DNA of 64,000 bases from an uncultured Bacilli bacterium (GCA_934155645.1 CAKPHC010000001.1:252999-316998); one strand, 5' to 3'. Counted from the stretch's first letter, positions 25,521 through 35,251 are shown. The notes: generated by a model from the sequence alone, not told the origin. A program made the numbers and translations.

Positions 25521-25866
25521 TGGTGGAACCGGGGAGAATCGAACTCCCGTCCGAAATAACTCCATCAAAGACCTCTACAAGTTTAGTCAACTAGTAACAT
25601 TCGCTATATTATAAGCTAGTTAACGAACAATAATATAACTATCCTATAAAATTCATCAATCTACCTAGGATATAGAAAGATATATTCTGCTAAAATTGAG
25701 CCTCTAATATTTTCCGCAGACAAAAAAATAAAAGAAGCGCTTTGCCGTTTTTAGATTAAGCAAAAGCTAATTGATTTCTGTTTCCAGTTATTTTTGTTTG
25801 CATTTAAGGTTGCCACCTACTTGCAATCTAGGACTAAATTATCCCGTCGAAACCATATTCGGCCCC
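25521..25866 (-). ncRNA. ssrA: Transfer-messenger RNA (tmRNA)
   Basis: 346 nt. The tRNA-like ends are clear. The 5' GGGGCCG pairs with 3' CGGTTCC before an encoded CCA. The 5' end then continues with AATATGGTTTCGACGG, and the T-arm GGGAGTTCGATTCTCCC is present. The tag frame ends CAATTAGCTTTTGCTTAA, encoding ...NQLAFA-stop. The open frame reads QTKITGNRNQLAFA and its resume codon is uncertain, since a TAA and ATG lie just before it. It rescues stalled ribosomes together with SmpB (next gene upstream) and feeds RNase R. The terminal LAFA differs from the common LAA. Confidence 0.96.
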
Positions 25867-25874
25867 ATGTGCAC

Positions 25875-25903
25875 ATTATAACACAAAACATTAATTATTA
25901 CAA
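25875..25903 (-). promoter_or_regulatory. Promoter of tmRNA
   Basis: Minus strand TATAAT (25875-25880) ends 8 nt before the tmRNA 5' end, with a weaker TTGTAA (25898-25903) 17 nt upstream. Confidence 0.65.
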
Positions 25904-25921
25904 TTATTATAATAAAAGAGA

Positions 25922-26362
25922 CTAGTATCTGTTCTTACTAGCCTTTTCAATAGTTCTTTTTATATCTCTTTCCTTAATTGTTTCTCGTTTATCATAATCT
26001 TTTTTACCTTTACATAAACCAATTAATATCTTTGCTTTATTGTTTTTAAAATACAATTTCAACGGTATTAAAGTATATCCTTCTAAACGAATTTTATCAT
26101 TTAGTTTTAAGATTTCTCTTTTATGCATTAGCAACTTTCTTGTTCTTGTTTCATTATGATTAAAAATATTTCCCTGTTTATAAATACCAATATACATATT
26201 TAATATATATAATTCACTATTTCTTACAATCACATAACTATCATTAAAATTACAAGAACCTTCTCTAATTGATTTTATTTCAGTACCTGATAAAACAACT
26301 CCACATTCATACTCTTCCTCTATAAAATAATCATGTCTTGCTTTTCTATTATATATTTCCAT
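25922..26362 (-). CDS. smpB: SsrA-binding protein SmpB
   Basis: 146 residues, standard length. The conserved start YNRKARHDYFIEEEYECGVVLSGTEIKSIREG and the basic C-terminal tail (KGKKDYDKRETIKERDIKR) are present. SmpB binds the tRNA-like domain of tmRNA and takes the decoding centre in trans-translation. The tmRNA gene follows 55 nt downstream. SD AAGGAAGTGAT precedes the ATG. The order rnr-smpB-ssrA is that of Bacillus, interrupted here by a CapA gene. Confidence 0.97.
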   Translation of the reverse strand: MEIYNRKARHDYFIEEEYECGVVLSGTEIKSIREGSCNFNDSYVIVRNSELYILNMYIGIYKQGNIFNHNETRTRKLLMHKREILKLNDKIRLEGYTLIPLKLYFKNNKAKILIGLCKGKKDYDKRETIKERDIKRTIEKASKNRY

Positions 26363-26374
26363 AATATCACTTCC

Positions 26375-27502
26375 TTATATTGGATATTTTTCTATTTTTG
26401 CACTCCTACTAGTTATTAAATCCATATACTCATTATAATAAGATTTATAACCTTGTAACAATTTATTATTTAATTTATCAAAAGGATAAATCTTAAAATC
26501 AGTCTTTGTTTTACCAGAATTATAGTAAGTATAAGTTAATCTTGCAACTGGTTCACTAATAATTATATCATTATTTTCCTTTTTTACATCAACAGAAACC
26601 ATTAATCCTATTCTTCTATCTATACCTTCTTGTCCCGATATAAAATTACCAAGAGAATATATAACTAATGTACTGCCAACATAGTCAATTGGTTCAACTA
26701 CATGAGGATGATGTCCTATAATTATATCAACGCCTAAACTAGATAAATATTTGGCAATACCTTCTTGCTCCTTAGTAACAGAATTATTATATTCTTCACC
26801 CCAATGCATTGAAACAAGTAATAAATCAACTTTATCCTTAACTAAATTGATATCTTTTTTTACTTGCTCTTCACTATAAACATTAACATAATAATTATTA
26901 CTTGGTTTAATTCCGTTAGTTGTAGTTGTATATCCTAAAAGTGCATATTTAATTCCATTTACTTCTTGTATTTTAATATTATTACGTTCTTCTTGTGAAT
27001 TATAAGAACCTGTAGTTAATACATTTTTCTTAGTCTTCCAATAGTTATTTGAACTAATAATAGCCTTTTTACCTCTATCAAGAGTATGATTATTAGCAAG
27101 ATTCACTAAATTAAAACCTATATTAGTAAATGTTTCTCCAACTTCATGAGGGGAATTAAAAGCAGGATAACTTGATAACCCTAGTTTAGTCCCACCTAGA
27201 ATACTTTCTTGATTATAAAATGCTAAATCGTATTTACTTACAATTGGTTTTATCAAGGTCACCATTTTATCAAAATTATAAACACCATCTTCATAAGCAT
27301 CATCATAAACACTACTATGTATTAGCACATCTCCTGCCATAATCAAAGACAATTTATTTTCTTTAACCTGTTGTTCATTAAAAGATTTATTATCCTGTTT
27401 TTCTCTAGTAGTTAACAAAAGAAAGATTACTATTAATCCTAAAATAGCTGCTAAAAATACTTTTCCACTATTTTTCATCTTTCTTCTCTTTTTTCTAGCC
27501 AT
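26375..27502 (-). CDS. CapA-family membrane-anchored protein (paralogue 2)
   Basis: 375 residues. A basic start (MARKKRRKMK) and one membrane segment (about 12-29) precede a PGA_cap domain. Motifs are LIMAGDVLIHSSVY near 52-65, FNLVNLANNHTLDRGKK near 130-146, LVSMHWGEEYNNS near 225 and IGHHPHVVEPI near 258-268. It is strongly similar over its length to the protein at 13219 (shared NQE(S/T)ILGGTKLGLSSYP block). It lies 8 nt after rnr and 12 nt before smpB, within an operon of RNA-quality-control genes. That position looks like an insertion into a conserved order. Substrate unknown. Confidence 0.87.
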   Translation of the reverse strand: MARKKRRKMKNSGKVFLAAILGLIVIFLLLTTREKQDNKSFNEQQVKENKLSLIMAGDVLIHSSVYDDAYEDGVYNFDKMVTLIKPIVSKYDLAFYNQESILGGTKLGLSSYPAFNSPHEVGETFTNIGFNLVNLANNHTLDRGKKAIISSNNYWKTKKNVLTTGSYNSQEERNNIKIQEVNGIKYALLGYTTTTNGIKPSNNYYVNVYSEEQVKKDINLVKDKVDLLLVSMHWGEEYNNSVTKEQEGIAKYLSSLGVDIIIGHHPHVVEPIDYVGSTLVIYSLGNFISGQEGIDRRIGLMVSVDVKKENNDIIISEPVARLTYTYYNSGKTKTDFKIYPFDKLNNKLLQGYKSYYNEYMDLITSRSAKIEKYPI

Positions 27503-27510
27503 TTTACCTC

Positions 27511-29613
27511 CTAAAGTTTTTTCAATATTTCAAAATCAATAGTTTTTTTATCTTTAGATGCAGCCTTAACTTTTACTAAAACTCTATCTCCTAATCTATA
27601 TCTAACTTTAGTTCTATCACCGGTCAATGTCTGTGTAGCTTCATCAAAAACAAAGTAATCACCTAAATCGTTAACATGTACTAAACCTTCAATTAAATTA
27701 TCAAGCTGAATAAACATTCCGAAATTATTAACACTTGAAATAATTCCTTCATATTCTTCACCAATGTGATCTTCCATGTATTCTGCCATTTTCATATCTT
27801 CTACTTCACGTTCACACTCAACTGATTCACGTTCTTTTACCGAAGAATTATCAGCAATATATATTAATTTTTCTTGCCAATGTTCTATAGTGCTACGAGA
27901 CATATCGTTATTAAACAAATATGTTCTAAGTAACCTATGAACTGTAGTATCCGGATATCTTCTAATAGGTGAAGTAAAATGTGTATAACACTTACTTGCA
28001 AGACCATAGTGCCCTAGATTTTGTGGAAGATATATTGCTTTTTGCATGTTTCTCAATAACAGACTTGATAAGATTTTGAATTCTTTTTTGTCACTCAAAA
28101 ATTTAATTAATCCTTGAATTGTTTTAGGGCTTACATCTTTAATATTACCTTTATATGTATACCCTAAAGTTTGTAAGAACGATAAGTATGTCCTAATTTT
28201 ATCTTCTTTTGGATATTCATGAACACGATATATAAAAGGTAAATCCATATAAAATATATGGGTTGCTACACACTCGTTTGCACAAATCATAAAATCTTCT
28301 ATTAGTTTTTCACCAGAACCACGTTCTCTTAAAACGATATCAGTAGGATGACAATTTTCATCAACTAGTATTTTAGCTTCATCTACATCAAAATCTATAA
28401 ATCCTCTATTTTCTTTAGCTTTCCTTATTATCTTAGATAACTCTAGCATAAGTCTAAGTTTATCAGCATATGATTCATATCCCTCCGGAATAGTATCTTC
28501 TTCAAGAACCTTATTAACTTTTTTATAAGTCATTTGAATCCTTGATTTAATAACACTTGGGAATATTTCATAATCTACTGTTTTACCATTTTCATCAATT
28601 TCCATAACACAAGATATTGCAAGACGCTCTACTTCCGGATTTAATGAACAAATTCCGTTTGATAATTTATGAGGAAGCATCGGAATAACTCTATCAACTA
28701 AATAAACTGAAGTGCCGCGTTCCATAGCTTCTTTATCCAATGGACTTCCCTCTTTAACATAATAACTAACATCCGCAATATGTACACCCAATTTGTAATG
28801 ACCGTTTTCTAACTTTTCAATAGAGATAGCATCATCTATATCTTTAGTATCATCACCATCTATAGTAAAAATAACCTCATCAGTCAAATCTCTACGGCCA
28901 ACTTTATCAGAAGGATATACTTCTTCTGGAATACTATCTAATTGTTTAATTGTTTCTTCATCAAAAGTATCCTTTATATTATATTTACAAACAACAGATA
29001 ATATATCTACTCCTATATCATTTTTATGACCTAAAATACGAATAACTTCACCCTTAAACTTATTATTAGATATTTGAGAAGTAATTTTAACTACAACTTT
29101 ATGGCCATCCACAGAACCTTTATTTTTGCCTTTAGGTATTTCTATATTCATCTTTAACTTATCATCATCCGGAATAATATATCCTCTGCCTTTTTTAAAA
29201 TAAATTTCCCCAACTACTGTGGATAATTCTCTCTTAACAACTCGAACAATTCTTCCTTCGATTCTACCGTCTGGTTTATTACTTAGAATTTCTACCAAAA
29301 CTTTATCACCATTAATTGCACCGTTCATATTATCAATACCAACAAAAACATCTTCTTCTTGATTAGAAACATCAACAAAACCAAAACCTTTTTTATTAGT
29401 ACGCATAATACCTTTTCTTAGATTACTATGTTCAAATAACATATATTTATCTTTATTAGAATGATATATTTCAACATCTTCTTCAAGTTCTCTTAATGCA
29501 TTAATTAATTCTTCGGTCTCTTCAACAGTTTTAATATTAAGTACAGAATCTATTTCCTCAAAGGAAAGTGCTCTGTTATATTTTTTTAAAATTTCTAGTA
29601 CTTTATCTTTCAT
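27511..29613 (-). CDS. rnr: Ribonuclease R
   Basis: 700 residues from the ATG at 29613 (SD AAGGTG); a GTG at 29622 overlaps the SD. An N-terminal winged helix (1-65) is followed by cold-shock domains. The RNB catalytic domain has IDGDDTKDIDDAISI near 250-264, the four-Asp active site, and the ERGSGEKLIEDFMICAN block near 430. A C-terminal S1 domain begins near 620 (GEEYEGIISSVNNFGMFIQL). It degrades structured RNA 3'-5', including mRNA released by trans-translation. It lies upstream of smpB and ssrA and downstream of secG. Confidence 0.96.
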   Translation of the reverse strand: MKDKVLEILKKYNRALSFEEIDSVLNIKTVEETEELINALRELEEDVEIYHSNKDKYMLFEHSNLRKGIMRTNKKGFGFVDVSNQEEDVFVGIDNMNGAINGDKVLVEILSNKPDGRIEGRIVRVVKRELSTVVGEIYFKKGRGYIIPDDDKLKMNIEIPKGKNKGSVDGHKVVVKITSQISNNKFKGEVIRILGHKNDIGVDILSVVCKYNIKDTFDEETIKQLDSIPEEVYPSDKVGRRDLTDEVIFTIDGDDTKDIDDAISIEKLENGHYKLGVHIADVSYYVKEGSPLDKEAMERGTSVYLVDRVIPMLPHKLSNGICSLNPEVERLAISCVMEIDENGKTVDYEIFPSVIKSRIQMTYKKVNKVLEEDTIPEGYESYADKLRLMLELSKIIRKAKENRGFIDFDVDEAKILVDENCHPTDIVLRERGSGEKLIEDFMICANECVATHIFYMDLPFIYRVHEYPKEDKIRTYLSFLQTLGYTYKGNIKDVSPKTIQGLIKFLSDKKEFKILSSLLLRNMQKAIYLPQNLGHYGLASKCYTHFTSPIRRYPDTTVHRLLRTYLFNNDMSRSTIEHWQEKLIYIADNSSVKERESVECEREVEDMKMAEYMEDHIGEEYEGIISSVNNFGMFIQLDNLIEGLVHVNDLGDYFVFDEATQTLTGDRTKVRYRLGDRVLVKVKAASKDKKTIDFEILKKL

Positions 29614-29642
29614 ATTCTTCACCTTATACTTAGATTATACAA

Positions 29643-29667
29643 TAAAAAAAGAGCTATTCCTAGCCCT
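29643..29667 (-). terminator. Terminator between secG and rnr
   Basis: Minus strand AGGGCTA (29661-29667) pairs with TAGCTCT (29650-29656), with one G-U pair, then TTTTTTTATT. It may only attenuate transcription, since rnr follows closely. Confidence 0.6.
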
Positions 29668-29671
29668 TATC

Positions 29672-29887
29672 TTATACAAATTCCATAATTAAACTTACTA
29701 AAAAGAATATTAATCCTAATGTCATAGTTACTCTACTAATTAGTAACTCTGCACCACGTTCTTTTCTTCTACTAAATAAATCAGCATTACCACCAGAAAT
29801 GATTTGTGATGCACCTTCAGCTTTATTACTTTGCAACAATACAATGGCAATTAGTAATAATGATATGATTAATAAAAATATCTTCAT
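29672..29887 (-). CDS. secG: Preprotein translocase subunit SecG
   Basis: 71 residues from the ATG at 29887 (SD GGAGGG 6 nt upstream); the longer frame to 29923 lacks an SD. Two membrane segments (about 2-18 and 48-69) flank a loop with LLQSNKAEGASQIISGGNADLFSRRKERG, the SecG signature. It is part of the SecYEG channel. The order secG-rnr-smpB-ssrA matches Bacillus. Confidence 0.93.
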   Translation of the reverse strand: MKIFLLIISLLLIAIVLLQSNKAEGASQIISGGNADLFSRRKERGAELLISRVTMTLGLIFFLVSLIMEFV

Positions 29888-29959
29888 ACCAATCCCTCCG
29901 TTTTCTAACAAGTATTTTACCATAACTATATATGATTTGCAATAAAATATTAATAGTTA

Positions 29960-31189
29960 TTAGTTATCAATTAATTTTTCTTCAATTCGCAATAGTCTAT
30001 TATATTTAGCAATTCTTTCACTTCGAGATAAAGAACCAGTCTTAATTTGTCCCATGTTAAGTCCAACAGCTAAATCTGCTATTGTTGTATCTTCAGTTTC
30101 ACCGCTTCTATGAGAAATAATTGTTTTATAACCATTTTCTTTAGCAAGAGCAATTGTTTCCAAAGTTTCTGTTACTGTACCTACTTGATTTAATTTAATC
30201 AATATGGCATTACATGCACCTTTTTCAATCCCCTCTTGCAAATATTTTTTATTAGTAACAAACAAATCATCACCAACTATTTGAATTCTGTTGCCAACAA
30301 GTTTAGTAAACTTACTGAATCCATCCCAATCATTTTGGTCAAAAGGGTCCTCGATTGAAATAATTGGATAATTATTAATAAGTTCAATATAGTAATCAGT
30401 TAACTCTTTAGTTGTCAAAATCTTATTCTCACTTTCCAAGTGATATTTCCCATCTTTATAAAATTCACTGGCTGCTATATCAAGAGCAATGCTTACATCT
30501 AATCCAGGCGTATATCCGGCATCACTAATAGCTTTTATTATTAAATCAAGACCTTCTTTATTATTAGATAAACTTGGAGCAAAACCTCCTTCATCACCAA
30601 CACTTGTTGCTAGTCCTTTTTCTTTTAATATATTTTTCAATGTATGAAAAACTTCAGAAGCAATTCTTAACATTTCTTTAAAACTACCGGCATTTGGAAC
30701 AATCATATATTCTTGAAAATCCAAATTATTATCAGCATGGGCGCCACCATTTAAAATATTCATCATTGGTCTAGGCATACTATAATTATCACCTATGTAC
30801 TCAAACAATTCTTTATTGCTAGCTATACTAGCTGCTTTTATACAAGCCATTGAAACACCTAAAATAGCATTTGCACCTAACTTGCTTTTATTGACAGTTC
30901 CATCTAGATTGATCATTATATCATCTATTTTCTGCTGTTCAAGTACATTAATCCCAACTAAATTTCCTTTTATAACACTGTTTACATTATTAACCGCTTT
31001 AGTAACACCTTTACCTAAATATCTATCGCCACCATCTCTTAATTCTAATGCCTCACGTTCACCAGTTGATGCTCCAGAAGGAACCATTGCAATAGCATGC
31101 ACACCATTTTCTAATACAACTTCTACTTCAACAGTTGGATTTCCTCTTGAATCCAAAACTTCTCTACCTATAATATCTTTTATTTTCAT
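29960..31189 (-). CDS. eno: Enolase
   Basis: 409 residues, slightly shorter than the usual ~430. Motifs seen are the N-terminal REVLDSRGNPTVEVEV, the SGASTGEREALELRDG mobile loop, the Mg2+ site region ISIEDPFDQNDW and the C-terminal signature LIKLNQVGTVTET and SHRSGETEDTTIADLAVG. It converts 2-phosphoglycerate to phosphoenolpyruvate. It follows murD with a 1-nt gap on the same strand. Confidence 0.97.
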   Translation of the reverse strand: MKIKDIIGREVLDSRGNPTVEVEVVLENGVHAIAMVPSGASTGEREALELRDGGDRYLGKGVTKAVNNVNSVIKGNLVGINVLEQQKIDDIMINLDGTVNKSKLGANAILGVSMACIKAASIASNKELFEYIGDNYSMPRPMMNILNGGAHADNNLDFQEYMIVPNAGSFKEMLRIASEVFHTLKNILKEKGLATSVGDEGGFAPSLSNNKEGLDLIIKAISDAGYTPGLDVSIALDIAASEFYKDGKYHLESENKILTTKELTDYYIELINNYPIISIEDPFDQNDWDGFSKFTKLVGNRIQIVGDDLFVTNKKYLQEGIEKGACNAILIKLNQVGTVTETLETIALAKENGYKTIISHRSGETEDTTIADLAVGLNMGQIKTGSLSRSERIAKYNRLLRIEEKLIDN

Positions 31190-31190
31190 T

Positions 31191-32534
31191 TTATTCTCCT
31201 AATTTTAAAACTTCATTTTTAAACTCTGTACCTCTGTCTTCAAAGCACTTATATTGATCCCAAGAAGCAGATGCAGGACTTAACAAAATAACATCGTTTT
31301 CACTTGATAATTCATATGCTTTAGAAGTAGCTTCACGTAAATTATCTACAACAACAGTCTCTATCATTAAAGTATCCCCAAATTCTTTTATTCTATTCTT
31401 GTTTTCACCATAACATACAATTAGCTTAACATTCCTCATATAATCCTTTAATTCAAAGAAATCTTGATGACGTTCCATCCCACCTAGTATTAATATAGTA
31501 GGTCTGTTAAATGATGCTAAAGCTATCTGAGTGGATTTAATATTAGTTGCTTTAGAGTCATTATAAAAACTTCTCTTATTAACTTCTTTTACAAATTCTA
31601 ATCTGTGTTCAACTCCTGTAAATGTTGTTAATACCTTATTTATTGCTTCATTATCAATATTTAATTCTTTTACAACCATTATTGCAGCCATAATATTTTC
31701 ATAATTATGATTTCCTACTAGTTTTATATCATTTAAATCAATTATTTTTTCATCATAATAGTATATAGCTTTATCCTTTATATAACAGCCGTTTATAATA
31801 TTTTTACTAGAAAAATACTTAACAGTAGACTTGATATCTTTAGTTAAATTCATAACATCTTCATTTTCAATATTTAAAATTGCTACATCATCTTTAGTTT
31901 GATTCTTGAATATTTTGCCCTTTACTCTTTTATAATTTTCATAACTCTTTAAGAAGTCAATATGCGCTTCAGACAAATTTGTCATAACAGCAATATCCGG
32001 ATTAAATTTATCTAAGTTTTCTAATTGCTGGCAAGAAACTTCCATCACAATAATGTCATCTTTTTCTAATTTATCCAAGAAGCCACATAACGGATAACCG
32101 ATATTACCTGTTAGATGAACCCTTTTACCAGCAGCTTTTATAATTTCATAAATCAATGTTGTAGTAGTTGTTTTTCCATTAGTACCAGTAATTCCTATTA
32201 ATGTTACATCCTCGCGTGGCATAAGTCTATAAGCCATCTCTACTTCATTAATAACTTCTATTCCAAGTTCTCTAGCTTTCAAAACGTATTTATGGTCAAT
32301 TGGAACACCAGGATTCTTAATTAAATAGTCAAAGCTATCATCTAAAATATCATCAGGGTGACTTCCCAAAATTATTTCTACACCAAGTTTCTTTAACTCA
32401 TTTACTTTTTCCTCATCTTGTTCCATTTTCATATCATTTAATACTACTTTATTACCCTTTTTAGCAAGCAATTTAGCAGCTTCATAACCACTTCTTGCAA
32501 AACCTAAAATAAATATTTTCTTATCTTCAAACAT
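31191..32534 (-). CDS. murD: UDP-N-acetylmuramoylalanine--D-glutamate ligase
   Basis: 447 residues from the ATG at 32534 (SD AGAGGTG); an ATG 9 nt earlier has no SD. It has an N-terminal Rossmann-like domain (FILGFARSGYEAAKLLAKKG), the ATP-binding IGITGTNGKTTTTTLI near 113-128, and MEVSCQQLENLD and NDSKATNIKSTQIALASF downstream, as in Mur ligases of the MurD type. It adds D-Glu to UDP-MurNAc-Ala in peptidoglycan synthesis. It is co-transcribed with eno. Confidence 0.95.
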   Translation of the reverse strand: MFEDKKIFILGFARSGYEAAKLLAKKGNKVVLNDMKMEQDEEKVNELKKLGVEIILGSHPDDILDDSFDYLIKNPGVPIDHKYVLKARELGIEVINEVEMAYRLMPREDVTLIGITGTNGKTTTTTLIYEIIKAAGKRVHLTGNIGYPLCGFLDKLEKDDIIVMEVSCQQLENLDKFNPDIAVMTNLSEAHIDFLKSYENYKRVKGKIFKNQTKDDVAILNIENEDVMNLTKDIKSTVKYFSSKNIINGCYIKDKAIYYYDEKIIDLNDIKLVGNHNYENIMAAIMVVKELNIDNEAINKVLTTFTGVEHRLEFVKEVNKRSFYNDSKATNIKSTQIALASFNRPTILILGGMERHQDFFELKDYMRNVKLIVCYGENKNRIKEFGDTLMIETVVVDNLREATSKAYELSSENDVILLSPASASWDQYKCFEDRGTEFKNEVLKLGE

Positions 32535-32650
32535 ATAATACACCTCTTTAATATCTAATATTATTATACTATTATTTATTATTTTATAGTATATTATTTT
32601 AAATTAATGCCTAATGTGGTATAATTTACTATATATAAGGAGATGATACA

Positions 32651-33910
32651 ATGAAAATAGTAACATTAAATGAACAAGAATTTGATAATTATTCTATTAA
32701 TCATCAATATTCTAGTTATTATCAAACTTCTTCTTATGGTAGTCTTATGAGTACTTGTGGATTAAAGCCAATATATTTAGGTTTTTATGACGGTGCTGAA
32801 TTAGTTGGAGCTACATTAATATTATCTAAACCATCCTTTGTAGGATTCAAGTATGGATATGCCCCAAGGGGTTTACTTATTGACTACAACAATTATGGCA
32901 AATTAATTGAAATTACTAAAGAATTAAAAAATTATTTATTTAAAGAAAGATATATTTTACTAAAAATTGATCCACTTATATTAATATCTAAAAAAGATAA
33001 AAATGGAAATATTATAGAAAATAATGTTCACAAAGATAATATAATGGAAACTTTTAAAGAAGCAGGTTACTATCATTGTGGATTTAACAAAAATTTAGAA
33101 GCAATTAAACCGCGTGAGCTAGCATATTTAAATATTAAAAAGCAAGAAAACGAAATATTCAATTCTTTTGCTAAACAAATACGAAACAAAATACGTAAAG
33201 CAATTAAGTTAGGTGTAGAAATTTATCAAGATAATAATGCTATTGAAGAAATATATCCATTTATTGCTAGAAAGGGTAACTATTCATTAAATTATTATCA
33301 GAATTTAAAAGAAAAATTTAAAGATAATATTGAAGTTTATATAGCAAAAATAAATACTGAAAAATTCGTTGAAGGAAGTAGACTTCTATACGAAAAAGAA
33401 CAAGAATATAATGAATATTTAAACAATATAATCAGTCGAGATGGTTATAAAGGAAAAGATATGAAGGATATTCTAAGTAAAAAGATGGAATCTGATAAAT
33501 TGTTAGTTGTATACAAGGATTATTTAGTTAACTCAATAACTCTATTAAGAAATAAACCCGAGGGAGTTATTATTGGTGGTACTATAATAATCAAAAATAA
33601 AAATACTCTTCATTTAGTTATTGAAGGATATGATAAAGCATACAGTAAATTCTGTTCATTATACTTAACAAAATGGGAAGTTATCAAAAAATATTGCAAT
33701 AGTGAATTTGAACTATTTGACCTAAACGCTGTTACAAATGTTGGAGAGGCAAAAGATAATCCATATAAAGGATTAAACGAGATGAAATTTGGTTTTAATG
33801 CCATAGATTACGAATACATTGGTGAATTTAACCTAATTGCAAATAACCCAATTTATACATTATATAAAAGTTTAATAATTGATGACTCATTTAAAAATAT
33901 TCCTAAATAG
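32651..33910 (+). CDS. FemAB/FemX-type aminoacyltransferase (copy 3)
   Basis: 419 residues. GYAPRGLLIDYNN near 73-85 and KGLNEMKFGFNA near 376-387 are the family blocks, and a helical insertion lies about 245-290. It is on the opposite strand from the other two copies (21180, 22434), with its own TATAAT box near 32620 and SD AAGGAGATGAT. It is more divergent from them than they are from each other by eye. A separate step in interpeptide-bridge synthesis is plausible. Confidence 0.9.
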   Translation: MKIVTLNEQEFDNYSINHQYSSYYQTSSYGSLMSTCGLKPIYLGFYDGAELVGATLILSKPSFVGFKYGYAPRGLLIDYNNYGKLIEITKELKNYLFKERYILLKIDPLILISKKDKNGNIIENNVHKDNIMETFKEAGYYHCGFNKNLEAIKPRELAYLNIKKQENEIFNSFAKQIRNKIRKAIKLGVEIYQDNNAIEEIYPFIARKGNYSLNYYQNLKEKFKDNIEVYIAKINTEKFVEGSRLLYEKEQEYNEYLNNIISRDGYKGKDMKDILSKKMESDKLLVVYKDYLVNSITLLRNKPEGVIIGGTIIIKNKNTLHLVIEGYDKAYSKFCSLYLTKWEVIKKYCNSEFELFDLNAVTNVGEAKDNPYKGLNEMKFGFNAIDYEYIGEFNLIANNPIYTLYKSLIIDDSFKNIPK

Positions 33911-33930
33911 AAGCCAATGCTTCTTTTTTT
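33909..33930 (+). terminator. Terminator of femX copy 3
   Basis: AGAAGC (33909-33914) and GCTTCT (33919-33924) with a 4-nt loop, followed by TTTTTT. Confidence 0.75.
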
Positions 33931-33936
33931 ATGCAA

Positions 33937-33961
33937 CAAAAAAGGAAATCTTGCGATTTCC
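33937..33961 (-). terminator. Terminator of the str operon (after tuf)
   Basis: GGAAATC (33944-33950) and GATTTCC (33955-33961) with a 4-nt loop. The minus-strand 3' side continues as a T run. Confidence 0.85.
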
Positions 33962-33977
33962 CGAAATACAGTTATTA

Positions 33978-35147
33978 TTATTTAATAATTTCTGATACTG
34001 AACCAGCACCAACTGTACGTCCACCTTCACGAATTGAGAACTTAGTTCCGTTTTCAATTGCGATTGGGTGAATTAATTCAACAGTGATAGTTACGTTATC
34101 ACCTGGCATAACCATGTCTACTCCAGCAGGTAATTCAATTACACCTGTAACGTCTGTAGTTCTGAAATAGAATTGTGGACGATAGTTTGCAAAGAATGGA
34201 GTATGTCTTCCACCTTCTTCTTTAGAAAGAACATATACTTCTGCTTTGAAAGTAGTATGTGGAGTAACGCTACCTGGTTTAGCAAGAACTTGACCACGTT
34301 CAACTTCTTCACGAGCAATACCACGTAATAATACACCAGCATTGTCTCCTGCTTCAGCATAGTCTAGTTGTTTTCTGAACATTTCGATACCAGTAACAAC
34401 TGTTTTCTTAGTAGGTTTAATACCAACTATTTCAACTTCGTCATTTAATTTTAATTGTCCACGTTCAACACGTCCTGTAACAACAGTTCCACGTCCAGTG
34501 ATTGTGAATACGTCTTCAATACTCATTAAGAATGGTTTGTCAGTATCACGTTCTGGAGTTGGAATCCATTCGTCAACAGCGTTCATTAATTCTTCAACTG
34601 AAGCTACATATTTAGGATCTCCTTCAAGAGCCTTTAATGCAGAACCACGGATAATTGGAGTGTTTTCTCCATCGAATCCATATTCGTCTAATAATGAACG
34701 AATTTCCATTTCAACTAAGTCTAATAATTCTGGGTCATCAACCATATCACATTTGTTCATGAATACTACCATTCTTGGTACTCCAACTTGACGAGCAAGT
34801 AAGATGTGTTCACGAGTTTGTGCCATTGGTCCATCAGTAGCAGCAATAACTAAGATTGCTCCATCCATTTGAGCTGCACCTGTAATCATGTTTTTAACAT
34901 AGTCAGCATGTCCTGGACAGTCAACGTGAGCATAGTGACGTTTAGCAGTCTCATACTCAACGTGAGCAGTATTAATTGTAATACCTCTTTCTCTTTCTTC
35001 TGGTGCTTTGTCGATATCAGCAAAGTCAACAGCAGATCCTAAAACTTTAGTAATAGCAGCAGTTAAAGTAGTTTTACCATGGTCTACGTGACCGATTGTA
35101 CCTACGTTAACATGTGGTTTGCTTCTGTTAAATTTTTCTTTTGCCAT
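33978..35147 (-). CDS. tuf: Elongation factor Tu
   Basis: 389 residues. The GTP-binding motifs are GHVDHGKTT (19-27), DCPGHADY near 77-84 and NKCD near 132, followed by domains II and III ending in VGAGSVSEIIK. It brings aminoacyl-tRNA to the ribosome. Codon use is less A+T-extreme than its neighbours, as expected for a very highly expressed gene. It is the last gene of the str operon, 104 nt after fusA. Confidence 0.98.
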   Translation of the reverse strand: MAKEKFNRSKPHVNVGTIGHVDHGKTTLTAAITKVLGSAVDFADIDKAPEERERGITINTAHVEYETAKRHYAHVDCPGHADYVKNMITGAAQMDGAILVIAATDGPMAQTREHILLARQVGVPRMVVFMNKCDMVDDPELLDLVEMEIRSLLDEYGFDGENTPIIRGSALKALEGDPKYVASVEELMNAVDEWIPTPERDTDKPFLMSIEDVFTITGRGTVVTGRVERGQLKLNDEVEIVGIKPTKKTVVTGIEMFRKQLDYAEAGDNAGVLLRGIAREEVERGQVLAKPGSVTPHTTFKAEVYVLSKEEGGRHTPFFANYRPQFYFRTTDVTGVIELPAGVDMVMPGDNVTITVELIHPIAIENGTKFSIREGGRTVGAGSVSEIIK

Positions 35148-35251
35148 TTTTATTTCCTCCTTTTTTAATTACTATTTTATTTTATCTAATAATTGATAAA
35201 TTATCAACTATTTTTTATATAATAATCAAGGTCTCCCCTGTTATTATTCAA

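Noticed and set aside
25521..25540. tRNA-like sequence ending in CCA (GTTCGATTC arm)
   Set aside because: Belongs to tmRNA: the 5' half is 300 nt away with the tag frame between. No other tRNA gene was found in the window.
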